Positions 34,571 to 41,531 are shown, counted from the stretch's first letter. The stretch is 64,000 nucleotides of DNA from Veillonellaceae bacterium SB90 (GCA_902364065.1 CABJCJ010000001.1:140310-204309), one strand, 5' to 3'. Notes: generated by a model from the sequence alone, not told the origin. Made by a program: numbers and translations.

Positions 34571-35187
34571 TACGTTTTATCCTGGTCCGCCATGGCCAGA
34601 CGGAGTGGAATGTGGGCGGCCGCTATCAGGGCCAGTCTGATGTGGCCCTGACGGAGGAGGGACGTCAGCAGGCAAGGCTCCTCGCCGAGAACTTTCCCGT
34701 GGCGGAAGTCCACCGGATCTATGCGAGTGACCTCAAGCGGGCTTCGGAGACGGCCGATATCATCGCGGCGCGCTTCGGTCTGCCCGTGACCAAGGACAAG
34801 ATTTTCCGTGAACTGTCCTTCGGCGACTGGGAAGGCCTGACCTATAAGGAAATTGTCTCGCGCTGGCCGGATGCCATGGAGAATTTCCTGCGCCATCCGG
34901 ACAAGCTCAACATTCCGCACGGTGAGACGTTCCAGGAAGTCCAGCAGCGCGCGCTGACAGGCTTGCACGCCATCATGGCAGACCCTGCAAATGAGGACAA
35001 GACCGTTGTCATCGTCGCGCATGGCGCCATCCTGCGCACCATCCTGACGGCACAGCTCCACATGTCCCTCGAATACGCCTGGAGCATCCGGCAGTTCAAC
35101 ACGGCTGTCAACATCGTGCGCTACGATGAGGGCCGTCCAACCGTGGAACTCATCAACGGCACGGCACATCTCGGCAAGCTGCGCTGA
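34567..35187 (+). CDS. cobC: Histidine phosphatase family protein, probable alpha-ribazole phosphatase
   Basis: A 206-residue phosphoglycerate-mutase-like phosphatase with the catalytic His9 in LVRHGQTEWN and the second His152 in VIVAHGAILRT. In this cluster the likely substrate is alpha-ribazole 5'-phosphate or cobalamin 5'-phosphate, the final step of cobalamin assembly. On sequence alone, other small phosphatases of the family cannot be excluded, so the assignment rests on context. It is the last gene of the corrinoid cluster. Confidence 0.85.
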   Translation: MIRFILVRHGQTEWNVGGRYQGQSDVALTEEGRQQARLLAENFPVAEVHRIYASDLKRASETADIIAARFGLPVTKDKIFRELSFGDWEGLTYKEIVSRWPDAMENFLRHPDKLNIPHGETFQEVQQRALTGLHAIMADPANEDKTVVIVAHGAILRTILTAQLHMSLEYAWSIRQFNTAVNIVRYDEGRPTVELINGTAHLGKLR

Positions 35188-35196
35188 CGGGCTGAC

Positions 35197-35220
35197 TTTT
35201 CCACAAGCGGCAGTGGAAAA
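35197..35220 (+). other. Inverted repeat after the cobalamin cluster
   Basis: TTTTCCAC (35197-35204) and GTGGAAAA (35213-35220) form a perfect 8-bp stem with an 8-base loop just after the last cobalamin gene. There is no T-run after the 3' arm, so it is at best a weak terminator. A second copy of GTGGAAAA follows at 35225-35232. Confidence 0.35.
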
Positions 35221-35246
35221 AATCGTGGAAAAGCCTAAAAAATTCC

Positions 35247-35275
35247 TTGACGAACAGCCTGTTTTTGAGTAGAAT
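35247..35275 (+). promoter_or_regulatory. Promoter for rplM-rpsI
   Basis: TTGACG at 35247-35252, a 17-base spacer and TAGAAT at 35270-35275: each box differs from consensus by one base. Transcription would start near 35282, giving a 5' leader of about 100 bases. Confidence 0.85.
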
Positions 35276-35281
35276 AGTTCT

Positions 35282-35382
35282 ATGTGATGTCACGTCATGT
35301 GTTTCCATAAGCCCCGGAGGCATACGATGGTTGCATCATATATGCTGAAACCAACAATTGAAATTATTAGGGGGGAAATCGC
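35282..35382 (+). ncRNA. Structured 5' leader of rplM-rpsI (candidate L13 autoregulatory leader)
   Basis: The leader can fold in several ways. GTTTC (35301-35305) may pair with GAAAC (35347-35351), closing small hairpins GCC-CCGGA-GGC (35311-35321) and GATG-GTTG-CATC. Alternatively GGTT-GCAT (35329-35336) pairs with ATGC-(TGA)-AACC (35342-35352). Low-GC Gram-positive relatives often have an L13 leader in this position, thought to let ribosomal protein L13 control its own operon. I cannot match it to the Rfam model by eye. A strong GGGGGGAA ribosome site ends the leader. Confidence 0.4.
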
Positions 35383-35823
35383 ATGAAGACAACGTTTATG
35401 GCAAATGCATCCAATATCGAGCGCAAATGGTATGTTGTAGACGCTGAAGGCCAGACGGTCGGCCGCCTCGCAGCCGAAGTCGCTAAAGTTCTTCGCGGTA
35501 AAAATAAACCGACTTTTACTCCGCACGTTGACACGGGTGATTATGTCATCGTCATCAATGCAGAGAAGGTAAAATTCACGGGTAAGAAACTTACGGATAA
35601 GACGTATTTCCGTCATTCCGGTTATCAGGGCGGCACGACGTTCACGGCTGCCGGCCAGATGCTGGAGAAGTTCCCGGAGCGCGTTCTTGAGCATGCAATC
35701 AAAGGCATGCTGCCGAAGAACCGTCTCGGCGCGCAGATGTACCGCAAGCTCAGCGTTTACGCTGGTCCGGAGCATCCGCATGCAGCTCAGAAGCCGGAAA
35801 AGCTTGAGCTGAACATCCGCTAA
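35383..35823 (+). CDS. rplM: 50S ribosomal protein L13
   Basis: A 146-residue ribosomal protein of normal length, one of the early assembly proteins of the large subunit. Typical sequence includes [40 protein letters not shown] and [20 protein letters not shown]. It begins 25 bases upstream of rpsI in the standard two-gene operon. Codon use shifts to that of a highly expressed gene (more GCT, GTT, AAA) compared with the cobalamin genes. Confidence 0.98.
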   Translation: MKTTFMANASNIERKWYVVDAEGQTVGRLAAEVAKVLRGKNKPTFTPHVDTGDYVIVINAEKVKFTGKKLTDKTYFRHSGYQGGTTFTAAGQMLEKFPERVLEHAIKGMLPKNRLGAQMYRKLSVYAGPEHPHAAQKPEKLELNIR

Positions 35824-35848
35824 TACTGGAAAGGGAGGAACATAACAC

Positions 35849-36241
35849 ATGGCAGAAGTCATCTACTACGGCACTGGCCGCAGAAAGTCGTCCGTTGCCC
35901 GTGTTCGTCTGGTTCCAGGCGAGGGCAAAGTCACGATCAATGGTCGCGACATGGAAGAGTATTTTGGTCTCAAGACTCTCGAACTCATCGTTCGTCAGCC
36001 GCTGAACCTCACGGAGACGGTTGACAAGTACGACGTCATCGCAAATGTTGCTGGTGGCGGCGTTACGGGTCAGGCTGGCGCAATCCGTCACGGCATCACG
36101 CGCGCCCTGATGGAGATGAACGCAGAGCTCCGTCCGGCCCTCAAGAAGGCTGGTTTCGTCACGCGCGACCCGCGCGAGAAAGAGCGCCGCAAGTACGGCC
36201 TCAAGAAAGCCCGCAAGGCTTCCCAGTTCTCGAAGCGTTAA
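35849..36241 (+). CDS. rpsI: 30S ribosomal protein S9
   Basis: A 130-residue ribosomal protein with the usual start [19 protein letters not shown] and the conserved basic C-terminal tail ending SQFSKR, which contacts P-site tRNA. It has a GGGAGGAA ribosome site. The last bases of the gene (CCAGTTCTCGAAGCG, 36223-36237) recur exactly at 36924-36938, next to the IS element. Confidence 0.98.
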   Translation: MAEVIYYGTGRRKSSVARVRLVPGEGKVTINGRDMEEYFGLKTLELIVRQPLNLTETVDKYDVIANVAGGGVTGQAGAIRHGITRALMEMNAELRPALKKAGFVTRDPREKERRKYGLKKARKASQFSKR

Positions 36242-36266
36242 TCGCTCGTTTCATACGAACATACAG

Positions 36267-36298
36267 ATCCCATCGGTCATTGGCCGGTGGGATTTTTT
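36267..36298 (+). terminator. Rho-independent terminator of rplM-rpsI
   Basis: ATCCCATCGG (36267-36276) pairs with CCGGTGGGAT (36284-36293, one G-T and one mismatch-tolerant position) around a 7-base loop, followed by TTTTTT. The 3' half of this terminator belongs to the 66-bp repeat that recurs at 39009-39074. Confidence 0.88.
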
Positions 36299-36343
36299 GA
36301 TATGTTGTCAATCCTTGTGAATCCTAGTAAAATGGAGGTAGAA
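36278..36343 (+). repeat. 66-bp terminator-plus-promoter repeat, copy 1
   Basis: Matches 39009-39074 at 57 of 66 positions with no gaps. Both copies run from the loop of a terminator, through its T-run, to a promoter of the form TTGTCA-17-TARAAT. Copy 1 lies between rpsI and the truncated Rpn-like gene. Confidence 0.8.
36305..36333 (+). promoter_or_regulatory. Promoter upstream of the Rpn-like remnant
   Basis: TTGTCA at 36305-36310, a 17-base spacer and TAAAAT at 36328-36333. Transcription would start near 36340, only about 15 bases before the first possible start codon of the truncated gene. Confidence 0.75.
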
Positions 36344-36354
36344 AGGCAGGTGGA

Positions 36355-36828
36355 GTGCCAAAGGACAGGAGAAACTCCATCAACCGCTACCGGATGACAG
36401 AAGAGCGCCTGCACGGGAAATACCGCGCAGAGCAGTGGCAGTATAATCTCTTGAATGTCGTCATGCTGTATCTCGGCAATCGCAAGACGCAGGACAGCCT
36501 GATTGAGATGCTGCGCATCATCTTCAAGGAGAAGGCACCCGCGTTGGAGAAGAAGCAGCAGTTGGAGGAAGAATACGGCATCCATCTGACAGAGGATGAG
36601 ACAAAGGAGCTGAAAAAAATGTGTAACTTAAGCGAGGGCGTCTATAATGACGGATTTAATAACGGATTTGATAATGGAGTCAATGTCGGCACCCTTAATC
36701 GAGCGAAAGAGGATTTGCAGAATCTCATCGAGAGTACAGGCTGGTCTTTGGAGAAAGCGATGCAGGTACTGCGCATCCCTCTCGAGGAGAAAGACCATTA
36801 CGAGAAGGCGCTGAAAAAGGAGCATTAA
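36355..36828 (+). CDS. N-terminally truncated Rpn-family (PD-(D/E)XK nuclease/transposase) remnant
   Basis: A 157-residue frame that resembles only the C-terminal part of Rpn family recombination-promoting nuclease/putative transposase proteins. It shows the helical stretch LLNVVMLYLGNRKTQDSLIE, then KKMCNLSEGVYNDGF, short NGF/NG repeats, and the closing helix LEKAMQVLRIPLEEKDHY typical of these proteins. The catalytic PD-(D/E)XK core expected upstream is absent, so the gene is probably broken by a deletion. The GTG at 36355 is the first start in frame and its ribosome site (AGGTGG) is too close. It has a good promoter (36305). I assign the family from pattern memory of its tail, so the name is tentative. 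Confidence 0.55.
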   Translation: MPKDRRNSINRYRMTEERLHGKYRAEQWQYNLLNVVMLYLGNRKTQDSLIEMLRIIFKEKAPALEKKQQLEEEYGIHLTEDETKELKKMCNLSEGVYNDGFNNGFDNGVNVGTLNRAKEDLQNLIESTGWSLEKAMQVLRIPLEEKDHYEKALKKEH

Positions 36829-36832
36829 CAAC

Positions 36833-36862
36833 GTTTATCGCATTGTGTCTGTTGCGATAAAC
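36833..36862. other. Perfect 10-bp inverted repeat after the Rpn-like remnant
   Basis: GTTTATCGCA (36833-36842) and TGCGATAAAC (36853-36862) with a 10-base loop. There is no T-run on either strand directly after the arms, so it may be a terminator relic or a binding site. A second inverted repeat, CCTTAT-AG-ATAAGG, lies at 36895-36908. Confidence 0.5.
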
Positions 36863-36923
36863 TATACGCGCAATATACAAAGAGACTGTTGAAGCCTTAT
36901 AGATAAGGGATTTTCGGCGTCAT

Positions 36924-36938
36924 CCAGTTCTCGAAGCG
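36924..36938 (+). repeat. Stray 15-bp copy of the rpsI 3' end
   Basis: CCAGTTCTCGAAGCG is identical to 36223-36237, the last sense codons of rpsI, and lies 21 bases from the terminus of the IS element. A chance 15-bp match at this distance is unlikely, so it looks like a scar of a duplication or insertion event. Confidence 0.7.
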
Positions 36939-36966
36939 AAACGAAAGGATGAAGACATGTCAACTA

Positions 36967-36988
36967 CCGCCACTTATAGAAGTGGCGG
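36967..36988 (-). repeat. Right-end hairpin of the IS element
   Basis: A perfect 9-bp stem with a 4-base loop. In IS200/IS605 elements such subterminal hairpins are recognised by the TnpA transposase, and the same region forms the 3' end of the guide (omega) RNA used by TnpB. Confidence 0.8.
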
Positions 36989-37090
36989 CTTGTAAGTCGA
37001 AACTGCATAGGTAGTAACGACATCCTAAGATGCCTCCCTATATTCGCCTACATCATCGGGTGATTGACAGCACCCGCTTTACCAAGGAGT

Positions 37091-38326
37091 TTACTCCGAG
37101 GCAGTCGTTATTCGTTCATATCGAGGATTGTTGTCTCCAGAAATCCACATAGTTCCGAGAAGCTGGATATTCATGGCTCCGATACGGTCATCGTTGGACT
37201 GGTAGCCACACTGACAACTATACAGGTGCTTATGGTGGTCCCGGTTTTCCTTGTGGATGGTGCCACATTTTGGGCAACGCTGAGACGTATATCTTGCCGA
37301 TACCTTCAGGACTTCCGAACGGTTCTCGTGAGCCTTGTAAGTTAGGAACTGCTCCAACTGGTAGAACGCCCAGCTCCGCAAATCGTAGTTCTGTTTCGCG
37401 GTTCTGGAAAGATTGCTTTCTTCGAAGCTGACGCCAGCAAGGTCCTCGAGTACGAAAAGCGTATCTTTGCCGTATTTCTGTACGAGTGTCTTAGAAATCT
37501 GATGGTTCACATCAGACATCCAACGGTTCTCTCGCCCAGAGATAGCTTTGAGCTTGCGCTTTGCTGATTTTGTCCCTTTTGACTGGAGCTGTCTGCGTAC
37601 TTCTTGGAATTTATGGCGTTTGGTGGCAATCTTTTTGCCAGAGACGAACTCTGTCTTGCCTTGCTCGTCATAGCTGACTGCAAGGAAACGAAGCCCGCGG
37701 TCGATGCCGACAACATGACGGACACTCTCCTTCTGGAAATCCTCGACCGTCTTGGTGATAGGGATATGCAGATACCATCTCCCTTTCAGTTCGACCAGTT
37801 TGGCAGTACCAAGTTGATAGGAACCATCAAGGTATCCAGCGAAATGTTCGCCATCAAAACTACACTTGATTCTTTTACCGAGCGTATTGATGGACAGGAC
37901 TCGCCCGTCATCTATAAAGCTGTAGTCTCGGTTACGGACTAAGTCAGCCTGCGGCCGGCGAAAGAATACGGGTTTCCAGAGCCATTCCAAAGTCTTAGGG
38001 ATGCGTTGCCAGTTGCTATTTTCGTCTTTGTATCTATAAGGATTTTGAAATAACTGTTGTTTTACAGTCTTGTATCTGGCAATCGTCGTCTTAATAGAAG
38101 ACTGTGCTAACTGCGATTTCAAGCCGAACAAGCCACGAAGGCTACTATACAGTTTCTTGTTGAGGCTTTGGTAAGCCAAGTCAAATTGGTTGTCGAAAAT
38201 GTATTGAGACACGAAGTTGCAAGCCTGACGGTACTGCTCTGTCATTTGGCGGAATAATGCTTCCTGTTCAGGAGTAACATGTATGCGAAGTTTTATCGTT
38301 TTGGTTAGGTTGGACACTTTTCTCAC
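37091..38326 (-). CDS. tnpB: TnpB, RNA-guided endonuclease of IS200/IS605 family
   Basis: A 411-residue full-length TnpB. The RuvC catalytic residues are all present: Asp209 in VVGIDRGLRFLAV, Glu294 in LFVLEDLAGV and Asp380 in SNDDRIGAMNI. A zinc ribbon is formed by Cys351, Cys354, Cys371 and Cys373. TnpB uses an RNA from the element's right end to cut DNA beside a short target motif and helps the element persist. The start is a GTG at 38326 (minus strand) after an AGAAAGG site. A TATAAT box lies on the minus strand about 45 bases upstream (near 38370). The roughly 130 bases between the stop codon and the right end are where the guide RNA is expected. Codon use is more A-T rich than in the neighbours. 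Confidence 0.95.
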   Translation of the reverse strand: MRKVSNLTKTIKLRIHVTPEQEALFRQMTEQYRQACNFVSQYIFDNQFDLAYQSLNKKLYSSLRGLFGLKSQLAQSSIKTTIARYKTVKQQLFQNPYRYKDENSNWQRIPKTLEWLWKPVFFRRPQADLVRNRDYSFIDDGRVLSINTLGKRIKCSFDGEHFAGYLDGSYQLGTAKLVELKGRWYLHIPITKTVEDFQKESVRHVVGIDRGLRFLAVSYDEQGKTEFVSGKKIATKRHKFQEVRRQLQSKGTKSAKRKLKAISGRENRWMSDVNHQISKTLVQKYGKDTLFVLEDLAGVSFEESNLSRTAKQNYDLRSWAFYQLEQFLTYKAHENRSEVLKVSARYTSQRCPKCGTIHKENRDHHKHLYSCQCGYQSNDDRIGAMNIQLLGTMWISGDNNPRYERITTASE

Positions 38327-38412
38327 CTGCCTTTCTAAAATGTATATTACTTCATCAAAAATATTATAACATAGTTTTGCTGAAGTTCTAGTTGATAAGA
38401 AAGTGAGGTGAA

Positions 38413-38457
38413 GCGGGCATTCCTCTCCAACCTAAGAGGTCGGAGTATCCTGCCCGC
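38413..38457 (-). repeat. Left-end hairpin of the IS element
   Basis: GCGGGCA (38413-38419) pairs with TGCCCGC (38451-38457), with an inner CCTCT/AGAGG pair. It lies only seven bases before the nitroreductase ATG. Confidence 0.65.
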
Positions 38458-38463
38458 ATTTAG

Positions 38464-38979
38464 ATGACATTCATGGAATTGGCAAAGGAAAGATTTTCGG
38501 TTCGGAAATTCAGTGACAAGCCGATTGAAAAGGAAAAACTGGACGCCATCCTGGAGGCGGGGCGCATTGCTCCTACCGGCCATAATTACCAGCCGTACCG
38601 GGTGTACGTTCTTAAGAGCCCGGAAGCACTGGAGAAGATACGGGGACTCACGCGCTGCGCCTTCAATGCACCGGTGGTGCTGATGGTAACGGTGCGCAAG
38701 GATGAAGAATGGGTCAATCCCTTTGAGCACAGCATCCGTGCGGGTGAACAGGATGCCAGCATCGTGGCCACGCACATGATGCTGGAAGCTTGGGAACTCG
38801 GCATCGGGTCCTGCTGGGTAAACTTTTTCCCGGTGACGAAGACGGCGGATGCTTTCAATCTGGAACTGAATGAAGTGCCTTTGCTGCTGCTGCCAATTGG
38901 CTACGCTGCGGCGGGAGCAAAGGCTGCCCCTCTGCACATGCAGCGCAGGAGTAACGAGGAACTCGTGAAAGTCTTGTAA
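38464..38979 (+). CDS. Nitroreductase family protein
   Basis: A 171-residue flavin (FMN) oxidoreductase of the nitroreductase fold. The start MELAKERFSVRKFSDKPIE with the FMN-binding RFSVRKF motif, RIAPTGHNYQPYRVYVL near residue 34, and ELGIGSCWVNFF near 117 are typical. The natural substrate is unknown. No ribosome site precedes either possible start (ATG 38464 or 38473), because the IS element ends just upstream. The original promoter and leader have probably been displaced, so the gene may be silent or weakly expressed. A terminator follows at 38996. Confidence 0.88.
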   Translation: MTFMELAKERFSVRKFSDKPIEKEKLDAILEAGRIAPTGHNYQPYRVYVLKSPEALEKIRGLTRCAFNAPVVLMVTVRKDEEWVNPFEHSIRAGEQDASIVATHMMLEAWELGIGSCWVNFFPVTKTADAFNLELNEVPLLLLPIGYAAAGAKAAPLHMQRRSNEELVKVL

Positions 38980-38995
38980 AACATGATGATGTCCA

Positions 38996-39029
38996 AAGTC
39001 CCACTGTGCATTGGCCGGCGGGACTTTTT
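38996..39029 (+). terminator. Rho-independent terminator after the nitroreductase gene
   Basis: AAGTCCC (38996-39002) pairs with GGGACTT (39020-39026), followed by TTT. The inner part contains CATTGGCCGG, shared with the rpsI terminator. The two terminators have different outer stems but both keep pairing, so the structure is conserved. Confidence 0.8.
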
Positions 39030-39074
39030 GATGTGTTGTCAATCCCTAGGAATCCTAGTAGAATAGAGATAGAA
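39009..39074 (+). repeat. 66-bp terminator-plus-promoter repeat, copy 2
   Basis: Gap-free match to 36278-36343 with 9 differences. It sits between the nitroreductase and the diguanylate cyclase genes and supplies the promoter of the latter. Confidence 0.8.
39036..39064 (+). promoter_or_regulatory. Promoter for the diguanylate cyclase gene
   Basis: TTGTCA at 39036-39041, a 17-base spacer and TAGAAT at 39059-39064. Transcription would start near 39071. Confidence 0.78.
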
Positions 39075-39089
39075 TAGATTGGAACGAAT

Positions 39090-40115
39090 ATGCAGAAAGG
39101 CATTGTCATGAGCAATATTTCGGGGAAATTTTCAGGGAAACATAAACTGGAGCCGGGAGGCGTGGATGGACGCGTGGATATGCTGCAGGGCGTAGCAGGA
39201 GGCTTTGCAGAAGGAAACCAGATGCTGAGGACGCTGATGGATGCCATGCCAATCGGCTGCTACGTGCTGCGGCCGGATCATACGGTGCTGTACTGGAATC
39301 CTGCGGCGGAGCGGCTTCTGGGCTTCTCGGCGGAAGAGATGCAGGGCAGGCGGTGCGTGGATATGCCGCTTGGCTGTTCCTTCACGGACAGCAGCCGTAT
39401 CGGCTCGCACTGTCCGGCAATCATTGCCTATGCGACGGGCAAGCCCCGGACGCTGGAGATGTTCATGCGGCGCAAGGATGGCAGGGACGTTCTGCTGCGC
39501 AATACGTTGGTGCCGCTGAAGGATGAGGAGGGAACGGTCCGGGAGCTCGTTTCATTCTTTGTCCCGCTGACAGAGGAAAATTACGATCAGGGGCTGGTAA
39601 AGGCTATCTATGAGACAGCGACGCGGGATCCGCTCACATGCCTGCCCGGACGGAAATTCATGGAAGTCTGCCTGGATGAGGCGATGGAAATTTATCGGCG
39701 GACGGAGCAGCCGTTTGCCGTACTCTTTGCCGATGTCAATAATTTCCATGACATCAATAATACATATGGCCATGCGGTGGGGGACGACCTTCTTCGTGCG
39801 TTCGGGATCGCCCTGCGGCAGTATGGCAGGAAAGCTGACCGGTTCTGCCGCTGGGGCGGAGACGAATTCGTGGGGTTGCTGCATCTGAAGCAGCCGGATG
39901 ACATCAAGGGGGCGGCGCAACGTTTCCTGAGGATTGCCAGCGACTGTGAGACAACGGAAAACGGACAGACGATATCCTGCCGTGCGGCAATCGGCATCAC
40001 TGTCGTCCGTAAAGACGATACCATCCACACCATCGTCGCGCGCGCTGACCACTACATGTACCTGGCCAAAAAGCGCAAAGAGGACCAGATTGTCACAGAC
40101 TTTGATTTTGATTGA
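39090..40115 (+). CDS. PAS-GGDEF diguanylate cyclase
   Basis: A 341-residue cytoplasmic protein expected to make cyclic di-GMP from two GTP. A PAS sensor domain spans about residues 45-165 (LMDAMPIGCYVLRPDHTVLY, then NPAAERLLGFSAEEM). The GGDEF domain spans about 190-335 with the intact active site GGDEF at 256-260. An inhibitory I-site RxxD is at Arg247-Asp250, exactly five residues before it, so product feedback is likely. There is no membrane segment. The start could also be ATG 39108, which has a better ribosome site (AAAGG 7 bases upstream). The next gene follows after 36 bases without a terminator. Confidence 0.93.
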   Translation: MQKGIVMSNISGKFSGKHKLEPGGVDGRVDMLQGVAGGFAEGNQMLRTLMDAMPIGCYVLRPDHTVLYWNPAAERLLGFSAEEMQGRRCVDMPLGCSFTDSSRIGSHCPAIIAYATGKPRTLEMFMRRKDGRDVLLRNTLVPLKDEEGTVRELVSFFVPLTEENYDQGLVKAIYETATRDPLTCLPGRKFMEVCLDEAMEIYRRTEQPFAVLFADVNNFHDINNTYGHAVGDDLLRAFGIALRQYGRKADRFCRWGGDEFVGLLHLKQPDDIKGAAQRFLRIASDCETTENGQTISCRAAIGITVVRKDDTIHTIVARADHYMYLAKKRKEDQIVTDFDFD

Positions 40116-40151
40116 TACAGGGAATAAAGGAAAAGGAAGAACATACAGGAT

Positions 40152-41330
40152 ATGACCATTTTTATGGACGATTGGAAGAAGAAACAGGAAATTACCGTGG
40201 AAGAACTGGCGGCACTTAGCCCGGACGAGGTCTGCCTCGTGGACATCCGCGATGAGGTGGCGTTTGAACGCGGCTCGCTGCCGGGCGCGCAGAATCTGAA
40301 TCCCTTGGAATTGCAGCAGGGGGGATACGATCTGCCGGAGGAAAAACTCATCGTCTGCATCTGCATGTGGGGCAAGATCAGCCTTGGCCTCGCGCAGAAT
40401 CTTTGTCAGCAGGGCTATACGGCCGTTTCCTTGCAGGGGGGCTATGCCCTCTGGCTGCAGCGGAAACTGGAACGTGAGACGGCCGAGGCAGCGGAGGACG
40501 AGGAGCGCCTCAAGCGTATCGAAGGCTCTCTGCGCAAGAAGTTCAAGAGCAGGATATCCAGCAAATTCGTCGAGGCCATCTGCAAATTCGAGCTCGTGCG
40601 CCCGGGCGACAAGATTGCGGTCTGCATCTCGGGCGGCAAGGACTCGATGCTCATGGCGAAGCTCTTCCAGGACCTCAAGCGTCACAACAAGTTCCCGTTC
40701 GAGCTCGTCTTTCTCTGCATGGATCCCGGCTACAACGAGATGAACCGGCGCATCATCGAGGAGAACGCCAAGCTGTTGCACGTGCCGCTGACATTCTTCT
40801 CGACGGATATCTTCGAGTCGGTCTTCCATGTGGAGGAATCTCCGTGCTACCTCTGCGCCAAGATGCGCCGTGGCTATCTCTACCGCAAGGCCCGCGCGCT
40901 CGGCTGCAATAAGATCGCACTCGGCCATCACTTCGACGATGTGATCGAGACGAATCTCATGAGCATGCTCTATTCCGGTGCCATCCGCACGATGATGCCG
41001 AAGGTCAGAAGCACGAGCTGCCCGGGCATGGAGCTCATCCGGCCGCTCTACTACATCCATGAGGCAGACATCAAGCACTGGCGTGATGACAATGGCCTCT
41101 ACTTTATCCAGTGTGCCTGCAAATTCACCGAGACGTGCTCGACCTGCCACACGGACGGCACGACGGACTCCAAGCGCCTCGAAGTCAAGAAGCTCATCGC
41201 GAAGCTCGCGGATACGAACCGTCAGGTCCCCGGCAACATCTTCCATGCCCTTGAGAATGTCAATCTCGACACGGTCCTGAAGTACAGGCAGGCAGGCAAA
41301 GAACACAGCTTCCTGGAACAATACGATTAA
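40152..41330 (+). CDS. Rhodanese domain fused to TtcA-like tRNA thiolation enzyme
   Basis: A 392-residue fusion. Residues about 10-105 form a rhodanese domain with a candidate persulfide Cys in the loop CICMWGKIS (Cys69/Cys71). Residues about 125-385 are a PP-loop ATPase of the TtcA/TtuA group with the ATP motif SGGKDS at 160-165, a CYLC motif near 232 and a CSTCH motif near 329. TtcA-type enzymes use an iron-sulfur cluster to make 2-thiocytidine in tRNA. The attached rhodanese could hand over the sulfur directly, as the rhodanese of ThiI does. Which tRNA base is modified cannot be read here. The gene ends at a terminator (41336). Confidence 0.85.
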   Translation: MTIFMDDWKKKQEITVEELAALSPDEVCLVDIRDEVAFERGSLPGAQNLNPLELQQGGYDLPEEKLIVCICMWGKISLGLAQNLCQQGYTAVSLQGGYALWLQRKLERETAEAAEDEERLKRIEGSLRKKFKSRISSKFVEAICKFELVRPGDKIAVCISGGKDSMLMAKLFQDLKRHNKFPFELVFLCMDPGYNEMNRRIIEENAKLLHVPLTFFSTDIFESVFHVEESPCYLCAKMRRGYLYRKARALGCNKIALGHHFDDVIETNLMSMLYSGAIRTMMPKVRSTSCPGMELIRPLYYIHEADIKHWRDDNGLYFIQCACKFTETCSTCHTDGTTDSKRLEVKKLIAKLADTNRQVPGNIFHALENVNLDTVLKYRQAGKEHSFLEQYD

Positions 41331-41335
41331 GCATC

Positions 41336-41362
41336 AGCCCCTCCGCTTTCGGCGGGGCTTTT
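41336..41362 (+). terminator. Rho-independent terminator after the rhodanese-TtcA gene
   Basis: AGCCCC (41336-41341) pairs with GGGGCT (41354-41359) around a short CG-rich loop, followed by TTTT. Confidence 0.85.
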
Positions 41363-41531
41363 GCTGTCTTCGTGGCAGTCTGCAGGCAGATTTTGCATTT
41401 CATGACAAAAAATGACCGTTTCGTGCTATTTTCATACAGGAGGTTCAAATCCGTGCTATCCTAAAAGCAAATGAATCTTATCTTTGCTTTATTGTTTACC
41501 TGCATTTGGATTGAGAGCATCACAGCGTGAT

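Larger units (their letters stand above)
36959..38460 (-). mobile_element. IS200/IS605-type element carrying only tnpB (IS1341-like)
   Basis: A minus-strand element with tnpB but no tnpA. The right end (36959-36988) has a perfect subterminal hairpin, CCGCCACTT-ATAG-AAGTGGCGG at 36967-36988, next to a terminal GTTGAC read on the minus strand. The left end (38413-38457) has GCGGGCA...TGCCCGC arms enclosing CCTCT/AGAGG. Such elements lack terminal inverted repeats and move as single strands using a TnpA supplied elsewhere. The exact ends are inferred from the hairpins; the boundary could be off by a few bases. The left end sits directly against the nitroreductase start codon. Confidence 0.8.

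Noticed and set aside
39552..41321. 589-codon minus-strand frame
   Set aside because: It lies across the diguanylate cyclase and the rhodanese-TtcA gene on the opposite strand; both + strand genes have complete family motifs.
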